The notes under the pieces are model-generated. The model saw only the letters and a list, made by a program, of their open reading frames with translations, was not told the origin of the DNA and did not search any database. A stretch of DNA of 64,000 bases from Betaproteobacteria bacterium (GTDB taxonomy: Bacteria > Pseudomonadota > Gammaproteobacteria > Burkholderiales > Thiobacillaceae): contig JACRAU010000011.1 of assembly GCA_016234655.1 (NCBI GenBank), positions 124,001 to 188,000 on the forward strand, given 5' to 3'. The first letter of the stretch is position 1. Every line of letters begins with the position of its first letter. The position numbers and the translations under genes are program-made. Shown here one piece after another: positions 50,049-59,940 of this stretch.

Positions 50049-53000
50049 ATGAACAAATCGAATTGTACGTGGCCGATACTGGCCTTAGCCAAGGCTATGG
50101 CGCTGTCCATGGCAGCCTTGTTCCTAGCCTCGACGGGGTTTCAAGCAAACGCCGCCGTTTCCAGCGAGAACTTCAATGCCATCGCGCTCGATGCCACCAC
50201 GACAGGGGTTGCTACGAAGACGTATGGGACTTGGGCATTTTCAGCAGGATCGACCACGGACATTCTACTTGTTGATAGCACTACACAATCCCAAAACCTC
50301 AATCTCGACGGAGGGGCGGGGGACAAGACGGTTATCCTGAACAGCTTCATTGCTGCCGCCATCAATTCTTTTACCGTGAAGTCGGCGGATGGCACCAATT
50401 TCAAGCTGAATTCAATGGCCATCAGCAGCCAAACCACCGGTCAAACCGTCCAAATTACGGGCTATCGGGATGGGGGCTTGGTCGTTTCCGCCGAAACGGT
50501 CACCATGACCAGCGGCGACAGCGCGGGCAATATTACTTATACCCTAGGCGCCGCCAATACGGCGGCAGGCGGCGATTGGGGCACGCTGTCGTTCAACACC
50601 GCCTTTAACGATGTCGATGAGATTCGCTTCGCTTTCAGTAATGCCACGGTTATCTTCGAGGTCGACGATATCAACATCAGCGCGGCCGTGCCGGCGCCCA
50701 CCATCACCTCCGCCACCTACGACGCCTCAAGCAATCAACTGGTGGTGACCGGCAGTGGCATCGTTAACGGCGACACCATCGTCGTGGGCAACCTGACCCT
50801 GACCGGCCAGGGCGGCAACACCTATACGCTGACCTCGTCCAACGTCACCGCGACTACCAACAGCTTTACCGTCACCCTGAACGCGGCCGACCAGATCAAT
50901 GTCGAGGGCCTGCTCAACAACAACGGCACCAGTTCGGTCGGCGCCACCACCTACAACCTGGCGGCGGCTTCCGGCTGGGATAGCACCGCGGCCAGCGCGC
51001 CGGCCGACTCCACCAACGCCATCACCGTCAGCAACACGCAGACGCCGACCGTCACCTCGGCGACCTATAACGCCAGCACCGGCGCGTTGGCTGTCACCGG
51101 CAGCAATCTTGTGAAGCTGCCCGGTGTAACCAACGACATCACCGTATCCAAACTGACGCTGACCGGCGAGGGCGGGGCCACCTACACCCTGACCACGACC
51201 GACGTGGAGATCACCGACGCCACCAGCTTCTCGGTCACCCTGAACGCCACCGACAAGGCGGCGGTGAACCAGATACTGAACAAGAACGGCGCCACTTCGA
51301 CCGGCAATACCACCTACAACCTGGCCGTCGCCGATGACTGGAACACGGTGATTACCAACGGTAGCATTGCCGACCTCACCGGCAACGGCGTCACCGTGTC
51401 CAGCGTCGCCGCGCCCACGATCACCAGCGCCACCTATAGCGCCTCGACCGGCGCCTTGGTCGTGACCGGCAGCGGCCTGCTCAAGCTCTCCGGCGCCACC
51501 AACGACATCGTGGCCAACAAGTTCACCTTCACCGGCCAGGGCGGCGGTACTTACACCCTGACCGACACAGCCAATGTCGAGATCGCCGACGGCACCGCCT
51601 TCACCCTGACCCTCTCGGCCACCGACAAGGCGGGCGTGAACAACATCCTGAACAAGGACGGCACCAGTTCGGTCGGCGGCACCACCTACAACCTGGCTGC
51701 GGCCGAGGATTGGGCGGCCGGCGCCGATGCCGCCGTCACCGTGGCCGATCTCACCGGCAACGGCATCACCGTCAGCAACGTCTCGGTGCCCGGCGCGCCG
51801 ACCATCGGCACCGCGACCGCCGGCGTCGGCCAGGCCAGCGTCCCCTTCACCCCCGGCAGCAGCGGCAGCAGCGCGACCACGGCCTATACTGCGACATCGA
51901 GCCCCGGCGGCCTCACCAGCAGCGGTTGCACCAGCTCGCCTTGCACAGTGACCGGCCTGAGCAACGGCACGGCCTATACCTTCACCGTGACCGCGACCAA
52001 CTCGGTCGGCACCAGTTCGGCCTCGGCGGCGTCGAACTCGGTTACGCCCAAGGCCAACCAGACCATCACCTTCAACAACCCCGGTGCGCAGAACTTCGGC
52101 ACCAGCCCGACCCTGAGCGCCAGCTCTGACTCGGGCCTGACCGTGGCCTTTACTTCGGCCACCACCGGGGTGTGTACGGTGTCCGGCACCACGCTGACCA
52201 CGGTCACCACCGGCACCTGCACCATCAACGCCAACCAGGCCGGCAATGGCACCTACAACGCCGCGTCCCAGGTGCAGCAGTCGTTTTCGATCAACGCGGT
52301 CGTCCCTGGCGCGCCGACCGGCGCCTCAGCCACGGCCGGCGACACCCAGGCCACGGTGAATTTCACCGCGCCGGGCAGCAACGGCGGGGCGGCGATCACC
52401 ACCTATACCGCCACGTCCAGTCCGGGCGGGTTGACCGGCACCTGCGCCGGCCCGGCTGCTTGCGCCATCACGGTAACCGGCCTGACCAACGGCACTGCCT
52501 ATACCTTCACCGTGACCGCCACCAATTCGGCCGGCACCGGCAGCGCCTCCACTGCCACCAGCAGCATCACGCCCAAGGCCAACCAGACCATCACCTTCAA
52601 CAACCCCGGCGCCCAGAACTTCGGCACCAGCCCGACCTTGAGCGCGACGGCCTCCTCGGGCCTGACGGTGGCGTTTACCTCGGCCACCACCGGGGTGTGT
52701 ACCGTGTCCGGCACCACGCTGACCACCGTTACCGCCGGCACCTGCACCATCAATGCCAACCAGGCCGGTGACAGCACCCGCAATGCCGCACCCCAGGTGC
52801 AGCAGTCGTTTACGATCAACGCTGTGGTCCCCGGCGCGCCGACCATCGGCGCCCCGACGGCGGGCAATACCCAAGCTTCGGTGGCCTTCAGCGCACCGGG
52901 CAGCAACGGCGGGGCGGCTATTACCAGCTATACCGCGTCGTGTACTTCGAGCGACGGCGGGGCGGCCGGCAACAACTCGGGCGCCGGTTCGCCCATCACC

Positions 53001-56000
53001 GTCAGCAGCCTGACCAACGGCAAGACCTATACCTGCACGGTGACCGCGACCAACTCGGCCGGTACCGGCTCGGCCTCGAGCGCATCGACCTCGTTCGTGC
53101 CGAAGGCCAGCCAGACCATCACCTTCAACAACCCCGGCGCGCAGAACTTCGGCACCACGCCGACCTTGAGTGCCTCATCTACGTCGAGCCTGACCGTGGC
53201 CTTTACCTCGGCCACCACCGGGGTGTGTACCGTGTCCGGCACCACGCTGACCACGGTCAGCGCCGGCACCTGCACCATCAATGCCGACCAGGCCGGCAAC
53301 GCCAGCTACCTGGCCGCGCCGCAGGTTCAGCAATCGTTCGCCATCAATGCCGTGGTGCCCGGTGCGCCGACCATCGGCACCGCCTCGCCCGGCGATGCCT
53401 CGGCCACGGTGACCTTCACCGCACCGGGCAGCAACGGCGGGGCGGCGATCACTACTTACACCGCCACGTCCAACCCCGGCGGCAAGACCGGCACTTGCGC
53501 CGGACCGGCGGCCTGTACCATCACGGTAAGCACCCTGACCAACGGCACTGCCTACACCTTCACCGTGACCGCCACCAACTCGGCCGGCACCGGCTCGGCC
53601 TCGGCGGCGTCGAATTCGGTCACGCCGCAAGCCGGCCCGAGCGTGACCAGCGTGGCCGTGCCGGCCAACGGTAGCTATAAGGCCGGCGGCAACCTGGACT
53701 TCACCGTGACCTGGGACCAGAACACCACGGTCACCGGCACGCCGCGCATCGCGCTGACCGTCGGCGCCGCCACGGTCTATGCCAACTACGTGAACAGCCC
53801 CACGGCCACGACCAGCCTGTTCCGCTACACCGTGCAGGCCGGCGATACCGATACCGACGGCATCGCGGTCGGCGCCTTGGGCCTGAACGGCGGCACCATC
53901 AAGAACAGCATCAACGTGAATGCCACGCTGACGCTGAACAGCGTCGGCTCGACCGCCGCCGTGCTGGTCGATACCACCGCGCCGACGCTGCCGGCGGCTA
54001 ATATCGTGGTCAATAACCAGGCCGACCCGCACAAGGTGGTGCTGACCTTCAGCGAGAATCTCGATGCCGCCAACATCGGCGCGGCCGGCGCCTGGACGGT
54101 CACCGCCAACGGCGGCAGCCCGGCCTACACCGTCGCTTCGGTTGCGCGCACGCCCGGCAACAACCAGGTCACGCTGACCCTGGCTGCGGTGACCCTGGCC
54201 GACAACAAGACCTTCATCACCAACGCCGCGGCCAACGCCCACCTGAAGGTAACGCCGCCGGCCGCGCTGACCGACATTGCCGGCAACACCTATGCCGCAG
54301 GCCTGGTCACCGAGGCGGGGGCGACCCACACGCTGGACAGCACCGCGCCGACGCTGTCGAGCGTGGGCACCAGCGCGCCGACTAGCAGCGGCGGCACCCT
54401 GGCTGCCACCGCCAGCGAAAAGGCGATGGGCTACTGGATCGCCGTGGCCACCGGCGCCACCGCGCCCTCGGTGGCCGAGATCAAGGCCGGCGCGAACTAC
54501 GGCGCGGTCACAGTGGTAGGGAAGGGCAGCGGCGCCTTACCCAACGGCACGGCCGGTTCGCTCACATTGAGTGGTCTGGCCGCCAGCACCGGTTACGACA
54601 TCCATGTCATGGCCGAAGATGCCGCCGGCAACCCGGTTGCCGCAAGGTCGAGCACGACGATTACCACGGCGGCGGCGCCAGCACCGAGCTCGACGGGCAT
54701 CAGCGTGCCGTCCAGCGGCACTACGGCCAAGCCGTCCGGCGGTTCGACCGTGAACCTAAGCAACAATGGCGGCAGCGGCTCGACCATCACTTTGCCGTCG
54801 AACACAGGTTCGGGCACGGGGCCGTCGATCAATATTTCCATGCCGGGCGGCAACACAATCATCGTCAGCGGCAACAGCCCCAGTACCACCTTGGGCGTGC
54901 AATTGGTGACCTTGCCCGGCGGCACGCAGCCGACCCCCCTGGTGACGGTCAGCAGCGGCAGCGCGACCTTCACCGCGCCGAATCCGGGCCAGCCCATCGT
55001 GGTCGCCGGCAGCACCCCGGTGCTATCCGGCAGCGGGTCGGGCTGCACCACCCGCATCGTCACCAGCCGCGAAGCGAATCGCGACTCCGTCCAGGTCGAC
55101 AGCTGCTTCGTCACCCTGGGCGGCACTGGTAACGACAATGTCTTTGGCAACGTGAGCGACAACGGCTTTGCCGCGATCAAGGACGGCAAGGTGTATGCCG
55201 GCGAGACGGTCGAGTTCGACAGCGCAGGCAAGGCCACGGCCTACCTCGGCACGCGCACGGGCGACAGCGCCACGCTGGCCGGCGACAACGTGCTGGCGGC
55301 GGCCAGCGGGCTCAAGGCCGAGGGCGTCATTCCGCGCCTGGGCGCGACGACCCCTCGCCTTGGCGAAACCAAGCTCGACGACGCGGTGTTCGCTGCTGTG
55401 AATAAGGCTATAGGTGGCAATATCCCAACGCCGCAGCAGAGCGCCGAGGGCGTGATGAGCTTCAAGCTGGGCAGCGATACGCTGGTGACCATTCCCAACG
55501 GCCGGGTCACCATCGACACGGCCCGCGCCGACGGTCTTACCGTCACCACGGCCGGCGTGGTCGAGGTGGCCTCGGGCGGCTACGTCACCCGGCTGACGCC
55601 GTCAGTGTCCAGCCCGAACGACTTCGCCGGAAAGCTTGCTCAAGCCTTGCCCGGCTCTAACACTGTCCTGCAATCGAGCGGTAGTTATCGGGTCACAACC
55701 GCCGACGGCCATATCTACGTCGGCCGGCCGGTCTGGACCCTGGGCACGGTCAAGACCGGCGCATCGAGCTTTGGCGCGACGGCCAACGGTAATGTCCTGT
55801 TCAGCAGCGGCGCGGTGAGTCAGGTACTGGTGCCGGACTTCGGCAACTACGCCACGCTTGAAGGCACGTTCCGCACCGAACTGAACGATCCGGGCATGAC
55901 CGTGCGGCCGAACCTGGACGGCACGGCGACGGCGACGGTGCTGGGCAAGCCCTACATGCTGCTGCCGAGCTGGGAGGAGATCAAGCCGGCCGATTGGGCC

Positions 56001-56084
56001 ACACGTCCAGCCTGGTGGACGGACAAGGGCTTGATTTACATCAAGTACCCGAACGGCACGGCGCAGGGCTTCACCGTTCAATAA
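50049..56084 (+). CDS. giant exported repeat protein 2 (Fn3 and Ig-like modules)
   Basis: 2011 residues. Sec signal of about 36 residues (ALSMAALFLASTGFQANAA). Residues 37-214 form a unique beta-rich N-terminal domain (SSENFNAIALDATTTGV...). About 217-580 holds three repeats of the TSATYDASS...NNNG type, then four Fn3 domains alternate with three NQTITF modules (each with the TGVCTVSG and GTCTINA cysteines), then Ig-like/SwmB-type domains, a Gly/Ser/Thr-rich linker near 1540-1590, and the 250-residue C-terminal domain shared with the protein at 40159. No recognised anchor or type I signal. Probably cell-surface or matrix; inferred from composition. Confidence 0.85.
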   Translation: MNKSNCTWPILALAKAMALSMAALFLASTGFQANAAVSSENFNAIALDATTTGVATKTYGTWAFSAGSTTDILLVDSTTQSQNLNLDGGAGDKTVILNSFIAAAINSFTVKSADGTNFKLNSMAISSQTTGQTVQITGYRDGGLVVSAETVTMTSGDSAGNITYTLGAANTAAGGDWGTLSFNTAFNDVDEIRFAFSNATVIFEVDDINISAAVPAPTITSATYDASSNQLVVTGSGIVNGDTIVVGNLTLTGQGGNTYTLTSSNVTATTNSFTVTLNAADQINVEGLLNNNGTSSVGATTYNLAAASGWDSTAASAPADSTNAITVSNTQTPTVTSATYNASTGALAVTGSNLVKLPGVTNDITVSKLTLTGEGGATYTLTTTDVEITDATSFSVTLNATDKAAVNQILNKNGATSTGNTTYNLAVADDWNTVITNGSIADLTGNGVTVSSVAAPTITSATYSASTGALVVTGSGLLKLSGATNDIVANKFTFTGQGGGTYTLTDTANVEIADGTAFTLTLSATDKAGVNNILNKDGTSSVGGTTYNLAAAEDWAAGADAAVTVADLTGNGITVSNVSVPGAPTIGTATAGVGQASVPFTPGSSGSSATTAYTATSSPGGLTSSGCTSSPCTVTGLSNGTAYTFTVTATNSVGTSSASAASNSVTPKANQTITFNNPGAQNFGTSPTLSASSDSGLTVAFTSATTGVCTVSGTTLTTVTTGTCTINANQAGNGTYNAASQVQQSFSINAVVPGAPTGASATAGDTQATVNFTAPGSNGGAAITTYTATSSPGGLTGTCAGPAACAITVTGLTNGTAYTFTVTATNSAGTGSASTATSSITPKANQTITFNNPGAQNFGTSPTLSATASSGLTVAFTSATTGVCTVSGTTLTTVTAGTCTINANQAGDSTRNAAPQVQQSFTINAVVPGAPTIGAPTAGNTQASVAFSAPGSNGGAAITSYTASCTSSDGGAAGNNSGAGSPITVSSLTNGKTYTCTVTATNSAGTGSASSASTSFVPKASQTITFNNPGAQNFGTTPTLSASSTSSLTVAFTSATTGVCTVSGTTLTTVSAGTCTINADQAGNASYLAAPQVQQSFAINAVVPGAPTIGTASPGDASATVTFTAPGSNGGAAITTYTATSNPGGKTGTCAGPAACTITVSTLTNGTAYTFTVTATNSAGTGSASAASNSVTPQAGPSVTSVAVPANGSYKAGGNLDFTVTWDQNTTVTGTPRIALTVGAATVYANYVNSPTATTSLFRYTVQAGDTDTDGIAVGALGLNGGTIKNSINVNATLTLNSVGSTAAVLVDTTAPTLPAANIVVNNQADPHKVVLTFSENLDAANIGAAGAWTVTANGGSPAYTVASVARTPGNNQVTLTLAAVTLADNKTFITNAAANAHLKVTPPAALTDIAGNTYAAGLVTEAGATHTLDSTAPTLSSVGTSAPTSSGGTLAATASEKAMGYWIAVATGATAPSVAEIKAGANYGAVTVVGKGSGALPNGTAGSLTLSGLAASTGYDIHVMAEDAAGNPVAARSSTTITTAAAPAPSSTGISVPSSGTTAKPSGGSTVNLSNNGGSGSTITLPSNTGSGTGPSINISMPGGNTIIVSGNSPSTTLGVQLVTLPGGTQPTPLVTVSSGSATFTAPNPGQPIVVAGSTPVLSGSGSGCTTRIVTSREANRDSVQVDSCFVTLGGTGNDNVFGNVSDNGFAAIKDGKVYAGETVEFDSAGKATAYLGTRTGDSATLAGDNVLAAASGLKAEGVIPRLGATTPRLGETKLDDAVFAAVNKAIGGNIPTPQQSAEGVMSFKLGSDTLVTIPNGRVTIDTARADGLTVTTAGVVEVASGGYVTRLTPSVSSPNDFAGKLAQALPGSNTVLQSSGSYRVTTADGHIYVGRPVWTLGTVKTGASSFGATANGNVLFSSGAVSQVLVPDFGNYATLEGTFRTELNDPGMTVRPNLDGTATATVLGKPYMLLPSWEEIKPADWATRPAWWTDKGLIYIKYPNGTAQGFTVQ

Positions 56085-56102
56085 GCGCCGACCCGGCAGA
56101 TG

Positions 56103-56137
56103 ACAATAACGCCACCGGTCGGTGGCGTTATTGTTTG
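56103..56137. terminator. rho-independent terminator after giant gene 2
   Basis: Perfect stem ACAATAACGCCACC/GGTGGCGTTATTGT with a four-base loop followed by TTG. The T-run is short, but the stem is 14 bp. Confidence 0.75.
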
Positions 56138-56190
56138 CAGGACCGAGCCAGCCACGCCGTTTTATAAAATCACCGCCTTCCCGTGGGAGC

Positions 56191-56280
56191 GGCCAAGAGG
56201 CGCTCCCACAGGGTGGTGTTGTAGGAGGGCCGTCCCCGGCCCGAACATCGGCGCGGCGATTGGCCAGGTGGTTTGTTCGC
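56191..56280. repeat. first tandem unit of the dispersed REP-like repeat
   Basis: Begins GGCCAAGAGGCGCTCCCAC, then GGTGGTGTTGTAGGAGG and ends GGTGGTTTGTTCGC. The next unit begins directly at 56281 with the same order of blocks. Confidence 0.75.
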
Positions 56281-56408
56281 GGCCAAGAGGCCGCTCCCAC
56301 AGGGTGGTGTTGTAGGAGGGCCGTACCCTAAAGGGCATAAATCCCCGGCCCGAACAACGACGTGGCGATTGGGCAGGTGGTTTGTTCGCGCGAGGACGCC
56401 GCTCCTAC
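56281..56408. repeat. second tandem unit, containing right arm of the long inverted repeat
   Basis: Same blocks as the first unit with an insertion of TACCCTAAAGGGCATAAAT at about 56323-56341. Bases 56281-56361 are the inverse of 49792-49871. The end (GCGAGGACGCCGCTCCTAC) matches the edge of the repeat at 38404. Confidence 0.8.
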
Positions 56409-56420
56409 CACCGATTGATC

Positions 56421-56459
56421 TTGTTAGAAACGATATTTAACATAATATACATTGTATAT
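56421..56459 (+). promoter_or_regulatory. AT-rich candidate promoter and dyad upstream of ftsK
   Basis: TTGTTA (56421-56426), 16 bases, then TAATAT (56443-56448), in sequence far more AT-rich than the surroundings. The dyad ATATAC-ATT-GTATAT (56445-56459) overlaps the -10 and could be an operator. A second pair, TTGATG (56533-56538) and TATAGT (56555-56560), lies only nine bases before the ftsK ATG. The rest of 56460-56530 shows nothing I can name. Confidence 0.45.
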
Positions 56460-56568
56460 CTTAATGATTTGGATCGATGGCAGCAAAGGCCAGCAATGAC
56501 AAGGTCTTGCGCATGACCCTAGCACATATGATTTGATGGCCAGCGCCTTTCATTTATAGTTGCGAGCC

Positions 56569-58863
56569 ATGCTCTCAAAATCAAAACGATTCGCCGTCGC
56601 CAATAAACCGGTGCGCAAGCCGCTGACCCCGAAAGTCGCCCGCGTCCTGCGCGAAGCCTGGTGGCTGGTTGCGGTAGCCGCCGCCGTCTACCTCACCATG
56701 ATCCTGGTTACATATAGTCTGCATGATCCGGGCTGGTCGCGGGCGACCGACCACGACGGCATCCATAATGCCGGTGGCACCTTCGGCGCCTGGCTCGGCG
56801 ACCTTTTGCTTTATCTGTTTGGCATCTCGGCCTATTGGTGGATCGTCCTGGCACTCTATTTAATATGGTGGGGCTACCGCCGCATCGGCGAAGCCGAGTC
56901 CGAACATCACCATGGCCTTGGGGTCATATTGGCCGGGTTTGGCCTGACCTTGTTGTCCAGCAGCACCTTGGAAGCGCTGCGCTTTTATAAATTACAGGCC
57001 GAACTGCCTTTGGGACCGGGCGGTGCCTTGGGGGCAGGCATCGCTCATCTCTTATCCGCCAATTTTGGTTTCGAGGGTAGCACCCTGATTTTATTGATAT
57101 TCTGGGGCATCGGTTTCAGCCTGTTCACCGGCATTTCCTGGATCAACGTGGCCGAAGGCTTGGGCCGGCTGTTGGAGCTGGCCTATTTCGGCAGCGTCGA
57201 TTACTGGCAGGCCCGGCGCGACCGCAAGGCCGGCCAAACGGCAACCATCGAGCGCGAGGCGGTGGTCGAAGAAGAACGCAAGAAGCTCAAGGCCAAGCCA
57301 CCGATCAAGATCGAACCGCCGGCCCTGGAAATCCCCCAGTCCGAGCGCTCCGACCAGGAGCGCCAGGCCTTCCTGTTCCGCGACACCCCGAACGCGCAAC
57401 TGCCCCCGTTGCACCTGCTGGACGAGCCCGCCAAGGCCACGGTGGTGGTGGACGACGCCTCGCTCGAAGCCACCTCGCGCCTGATCGAGCGCAAGCTGTC
57501 CGAGTTCGGGGTCGAGGTGAAGGTGCTGGCCGCCTACCCCGGCCCGGTCATCACCCGCTACGAGATCGAGCCCGCCTCGGGCGTGAAGGGCAGCCAGATC
57601 GTCAACCTGTCCAAGGACCTGGCCCGCTCGCTGGCGGTGGTCAGCATCCGCGTGGTCGAGACCATCCCCGGCAAGAATTGCATGGCCCTAGAGCTGCCGA
57701 ACAACCAGCGCCAGATCGTGCGCCTGTCGGAAATCCTGGGCGCCAAGGTCTACCACGACATGCACTCGCCGCTGACCATCGCCCTGGGCAAGGACATCAG
57801 CGGCAATCCGGTGGTGGCCGACCTGGGCAAGATGCCGCATGTGCTGGTGGCCGGCACCACCGGCTCGGGAAAATCGGTGGCGATCAACGCCATGATCCTG
57901 TCCCTGGTCTACAAATCGACGCCGGACCAGGTGCGGCTGATCCTGATCGACCCGAAGATGCTGGAGATGGCCGCCTACGAGGGCATCCCCCACCTGCTCG
58001 CCCCCGTGGTCACCGACATGAAGCTCGCCTCGGTCGCGCTCAACTGGTGCGTGCACGAGATGGACAAGCGCTACAAGCTGATGTCCACCCTGGGCGTGCG
58101 CAACATCGCCAACTTCAACAACAAGGTGCATGAGGCGGAAAAGGCCGGCAAGCCGCTGACCAACCCCTTCTCCATCACGCCGGAAGACCCTGAACGGCTG
58201 AGCACCCTGCCCTACATCGTCGTGGTCATCGACGAGTTGGCCGACCTGATGATGGTGACCGGCAAGAAGGTGGAAGAACTGATCGCCCGGCTGGCCCAAA
58301 AGGCGCGGGCTGCCGGCATCCATTTGTTGCTCGCCACCCAGCGGCCCTCGGTCGACGTGATCACCGGCCTGATCAAGGCCAACATCCCCACCCGCATCGC
58401 CTTTCAGGTGTCCAGCCGCATCGACTCGCGCACCATCCTCGACCAGCAGGGCGCCGAATCCCTACTCGGCCAGGGCGACATGCTCTACCTGCCGCCGGGC
58501 CACGGCGTGCCCAGCCGGGTGCACGGCGCCTTCGTCTCGGATGAAGAGGTGCACCGGGTCACCGGCTTCCTGCGCGAGATCGGCCCGCCGCAATACGACG
58601 ACTCGGTGCTGGAAGCGCCCGACACCGGCGAGGGCGAAGGCGGCGGCGAAGGCGGCGACGCCGAGGCCGACGCGCTGTACGACGAGGCCGTCGCTCTGGT
58701 GCTCAAGACCCGCCGCCCCTCCATCTCCGCCGTCCAGCGCCACCTGCGCATCGGCTACAACCGCGCCGCCCGCCTGATCGAAGCCATGGAACGGGCCGGC
58801 CTGGTCTCGCCCATGCAGAGCAACGGCAACCGCGAAGTCATCGCCCCGAATCGAAGTGAGTGA
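56569..58863 (+). CDS. ftsK: DNA translocase FtsK
   Basis: 764 residues, the short FtsK form. Four N-terminal membrane helices (for example [18 protein letters not shown]) are followed by a brief linker, the alpha/beta motor with Walker [10 protein letters not shown] near 430 and Walker [14 protein letters not shown], and a gamma winged helix ([20 protein letters not shown]) that reads KOPS. It anchors at the septum and moves terminus DNA for dimer resolution. ATG 56569 is used; there is no clear ribosome site and a -10-like box is very close, so the message could be nearly leaderless. Confidence 0.95.
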   Translation: MLSKSKRFAVANKPVRKPLTPKVARVLREAWWLVAVAAAVYLTMILVTYSLHDPGWSRATDHDGIHNAGGTFGAWLGDLLLYLFGISAYWWIVLALYLIWWGYRRIGEAESEHHHGLGVILAGFGLTLLSSSTLEALRFYKLQAELPLGPGGALGAGIAHLLSANFGFEGSTLILLIFWGIGFSLFTGISWINVAEGLGRLLELAYFGSVDYWQARRDRKAGQTATIEREAVVEEERKKLKAKPPIKIEPPALEIPQSERSDQERQAFLFRDTPNAQLPPLHLLDEPAKATVVVDDASLEATSRLIERKLSEFGVEVKVLAAYPGPVITRYEIEPASGVKGSQIVNLSKDLARSLAVVSIRVVETIPGKNCMALELPNNQRQIVRLSEILGAKVYHDMHSPLTIALGKDISGNPVVADLGKMPHVLVAGTTGSGKSVAINAMILSLVYKSTPDQVRLILIDPKMLEMAAYEGIPHLLAPVVTDMKLASVALNWCVHEMDKRYKLMSTLGVRNIANFNNKVHEAEKAGKPLTNPFSITPEDPERLSTLPYIVVVIDELADLMMVTGKKVEELIARLAQKARAAGIHLLLATQRPSVDVITGLIKANIPTRIAFQVSSRIDSRTILDQQGAESLLGQGDMLYLPPGHGVPSRVHGAFVSDEEVHRVTGFLREIGPPQYDDSVLEAPDTGEGEGGGEGGDAEADALYDEAVALVLKTRRPSISAVQRHLRIGYNRAARLIEAMERAGLVSPMQSNGNREVIAPNRSE

Positions 58864-58864
58864 T

Positions 58865-59473
58865 ATGCGAAACCTGTTTCTCGGCCTGAGTCTGGCCCTG
58901 CTCGCCCTGCCCGCCCAAGCGGAAAACCGCCTCCAGGCCTTCGTCGGCCAAACCAAGGCCCTAAGCGCCCAGTTCAGCCAGACCGTGTACGACCGCAACG
59001 GCCGCAAGACCCAAGAGGCCAGCGGCACCTTCCAACTCCAGCGGCCGGGCAAGTTCCGCTGGGCCTACCAGAAGCCTTACGAGCAACTGATCGTCGGCGA
59101 CGGCAAGCGGGTCTGGATTTACGATGCCGACCTGGCCCAGGTCACCGTGCGCCCCTTCGACCGCGCCGTCGGCGAAAGCCCGGCCGCGCTACTGGCCGGC
59201 AACAACGAGATCGAGAAGTTCTTCCGCTTGAAGGAGACCGGCCGCTTCGACAACCTGGATTGGGTCGAGGCCACGCCGAAGTCGCAGGAAGGCAGCTTCG
59301 AGCGCGTGCGCATCGGCTTCAAGGGCGACGACCTGGACACCATGGAACTGAAAGACCGCTTCGGACAGACCACCTTGCTGCGCTTTAGCAAACTGCAACG
59401 CAACCCTGCCTTGCCGGCCGAGCTGTTCCGCTTCGCCCCGCCCAAGGGGGTCGACGTCATCGGTAACGACTGA
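58865..59473 (+). CDS. lolA: outer-membrane lipoprotein carrier LolA
   Basis: 202 residues with signal peptide MRNLFLGLSLALLALPAQA. The mature protein shows the LolA pattern: FSQTVYDRNGRKTQEASGTF, QRPGKFRWAYQKPYEQLIVG, DGKRVWIYDADLAQVTVRP and DRFGQTTLLRFSKLQRNP. It ferries lipoproteins across the periplasm from LolCDE to LolB. ATG 58865 is one base after the ftsK stop. Confidence 0.95.
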   Translation: MRNLFLGLSLALLALPAQAENRLQAFVGQTKALSAQFSQTVYDRNGRKTQEASGTFQLQRPGKFRWAYQKPYEQLIVGDGKRVWIYDADLAQVTVRPFDRAVGESPAALLAGNNEIEKFFRLKETGRFDNLDWVEATPKSQEGSFERVRIGFKGDDLDTMELKDRFGQTTLLRFSKLQRNPALPAELFRFAPPKGVDVIGND

Positions 59474-59526
59474 CCGGCGCACCTATGAACCAAGACCTGA
59501 CTGGGCTACCCGCTGGAGACAAAACC

Positions 59527-59940
59527 ATGATGAGTGACAGGCTCGACCTCACCCCCCTGGCCAATGCCGCCCTGCGACTGAAAGAGGGCCTGCAACGCTA
59601 CCGGCGCGACACCAGCGACACGCAGATACGCGACGGGCTGATTCAGCGTTTTGAATTCACCTACGAGATCAGCCATAAAATGCTCAAGCGCTATCTCGAA
59701 ATGACCTCCCCGTCGCCCGAGCAGTACGACATCATGCCGTTTCAGGATTTGATACGGTCTTGCAACGAGCAAGGATTATTGCTGGGTGACTGGCCTAAGT
59801 GGCGTTCCTACCGGGACATGCGGTCCAAAACCAGTCATACCTACGACGAAGATATTGCCTTGGAAGTCGTGCAAGGCATCCCTGCTTTCCTCGACGAGGC
59901 GGAATACCTCCTAGCGCGTTTGCGGGAGCGCATGGCGTAA
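59527..59940 (+). CDS. hepT: HepT-type HEPN toxin (HI0074-like)
   Basis: 137 residues from ATG 59527, with GGAG eight bases upstream; an earlier ATG at 59485 has no ribosome site. The HEPN RNase motif RX4HXY is complete: Arg99, His104, Tyr106 in RSKTSHTYDE. The N-terminal RFEFTYEISHKMLKRYLE is typical of the nucleotidyltransferase substrate-binding (HI0074) branch. In type VII systems the toxin cuts RNA and is silenced by AMPylation on the Tyr. Its stop overlaps the mntA start. It sits between lolA and rarA, where most relatives have none. Confidence 0.85.
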   Translation: MMSDRLDLTPLANAALRLKEGLQRYRRDTSDTQIRDGLIQRFEFTYEISHKMLKRYLEMTSPSPEQYDIMPFQDLIRSCNEQGLLLGDWPKWRSYRDMRSKTSHTYDEDIALEVVQGIPAFLDEAEYLLARLRERMA

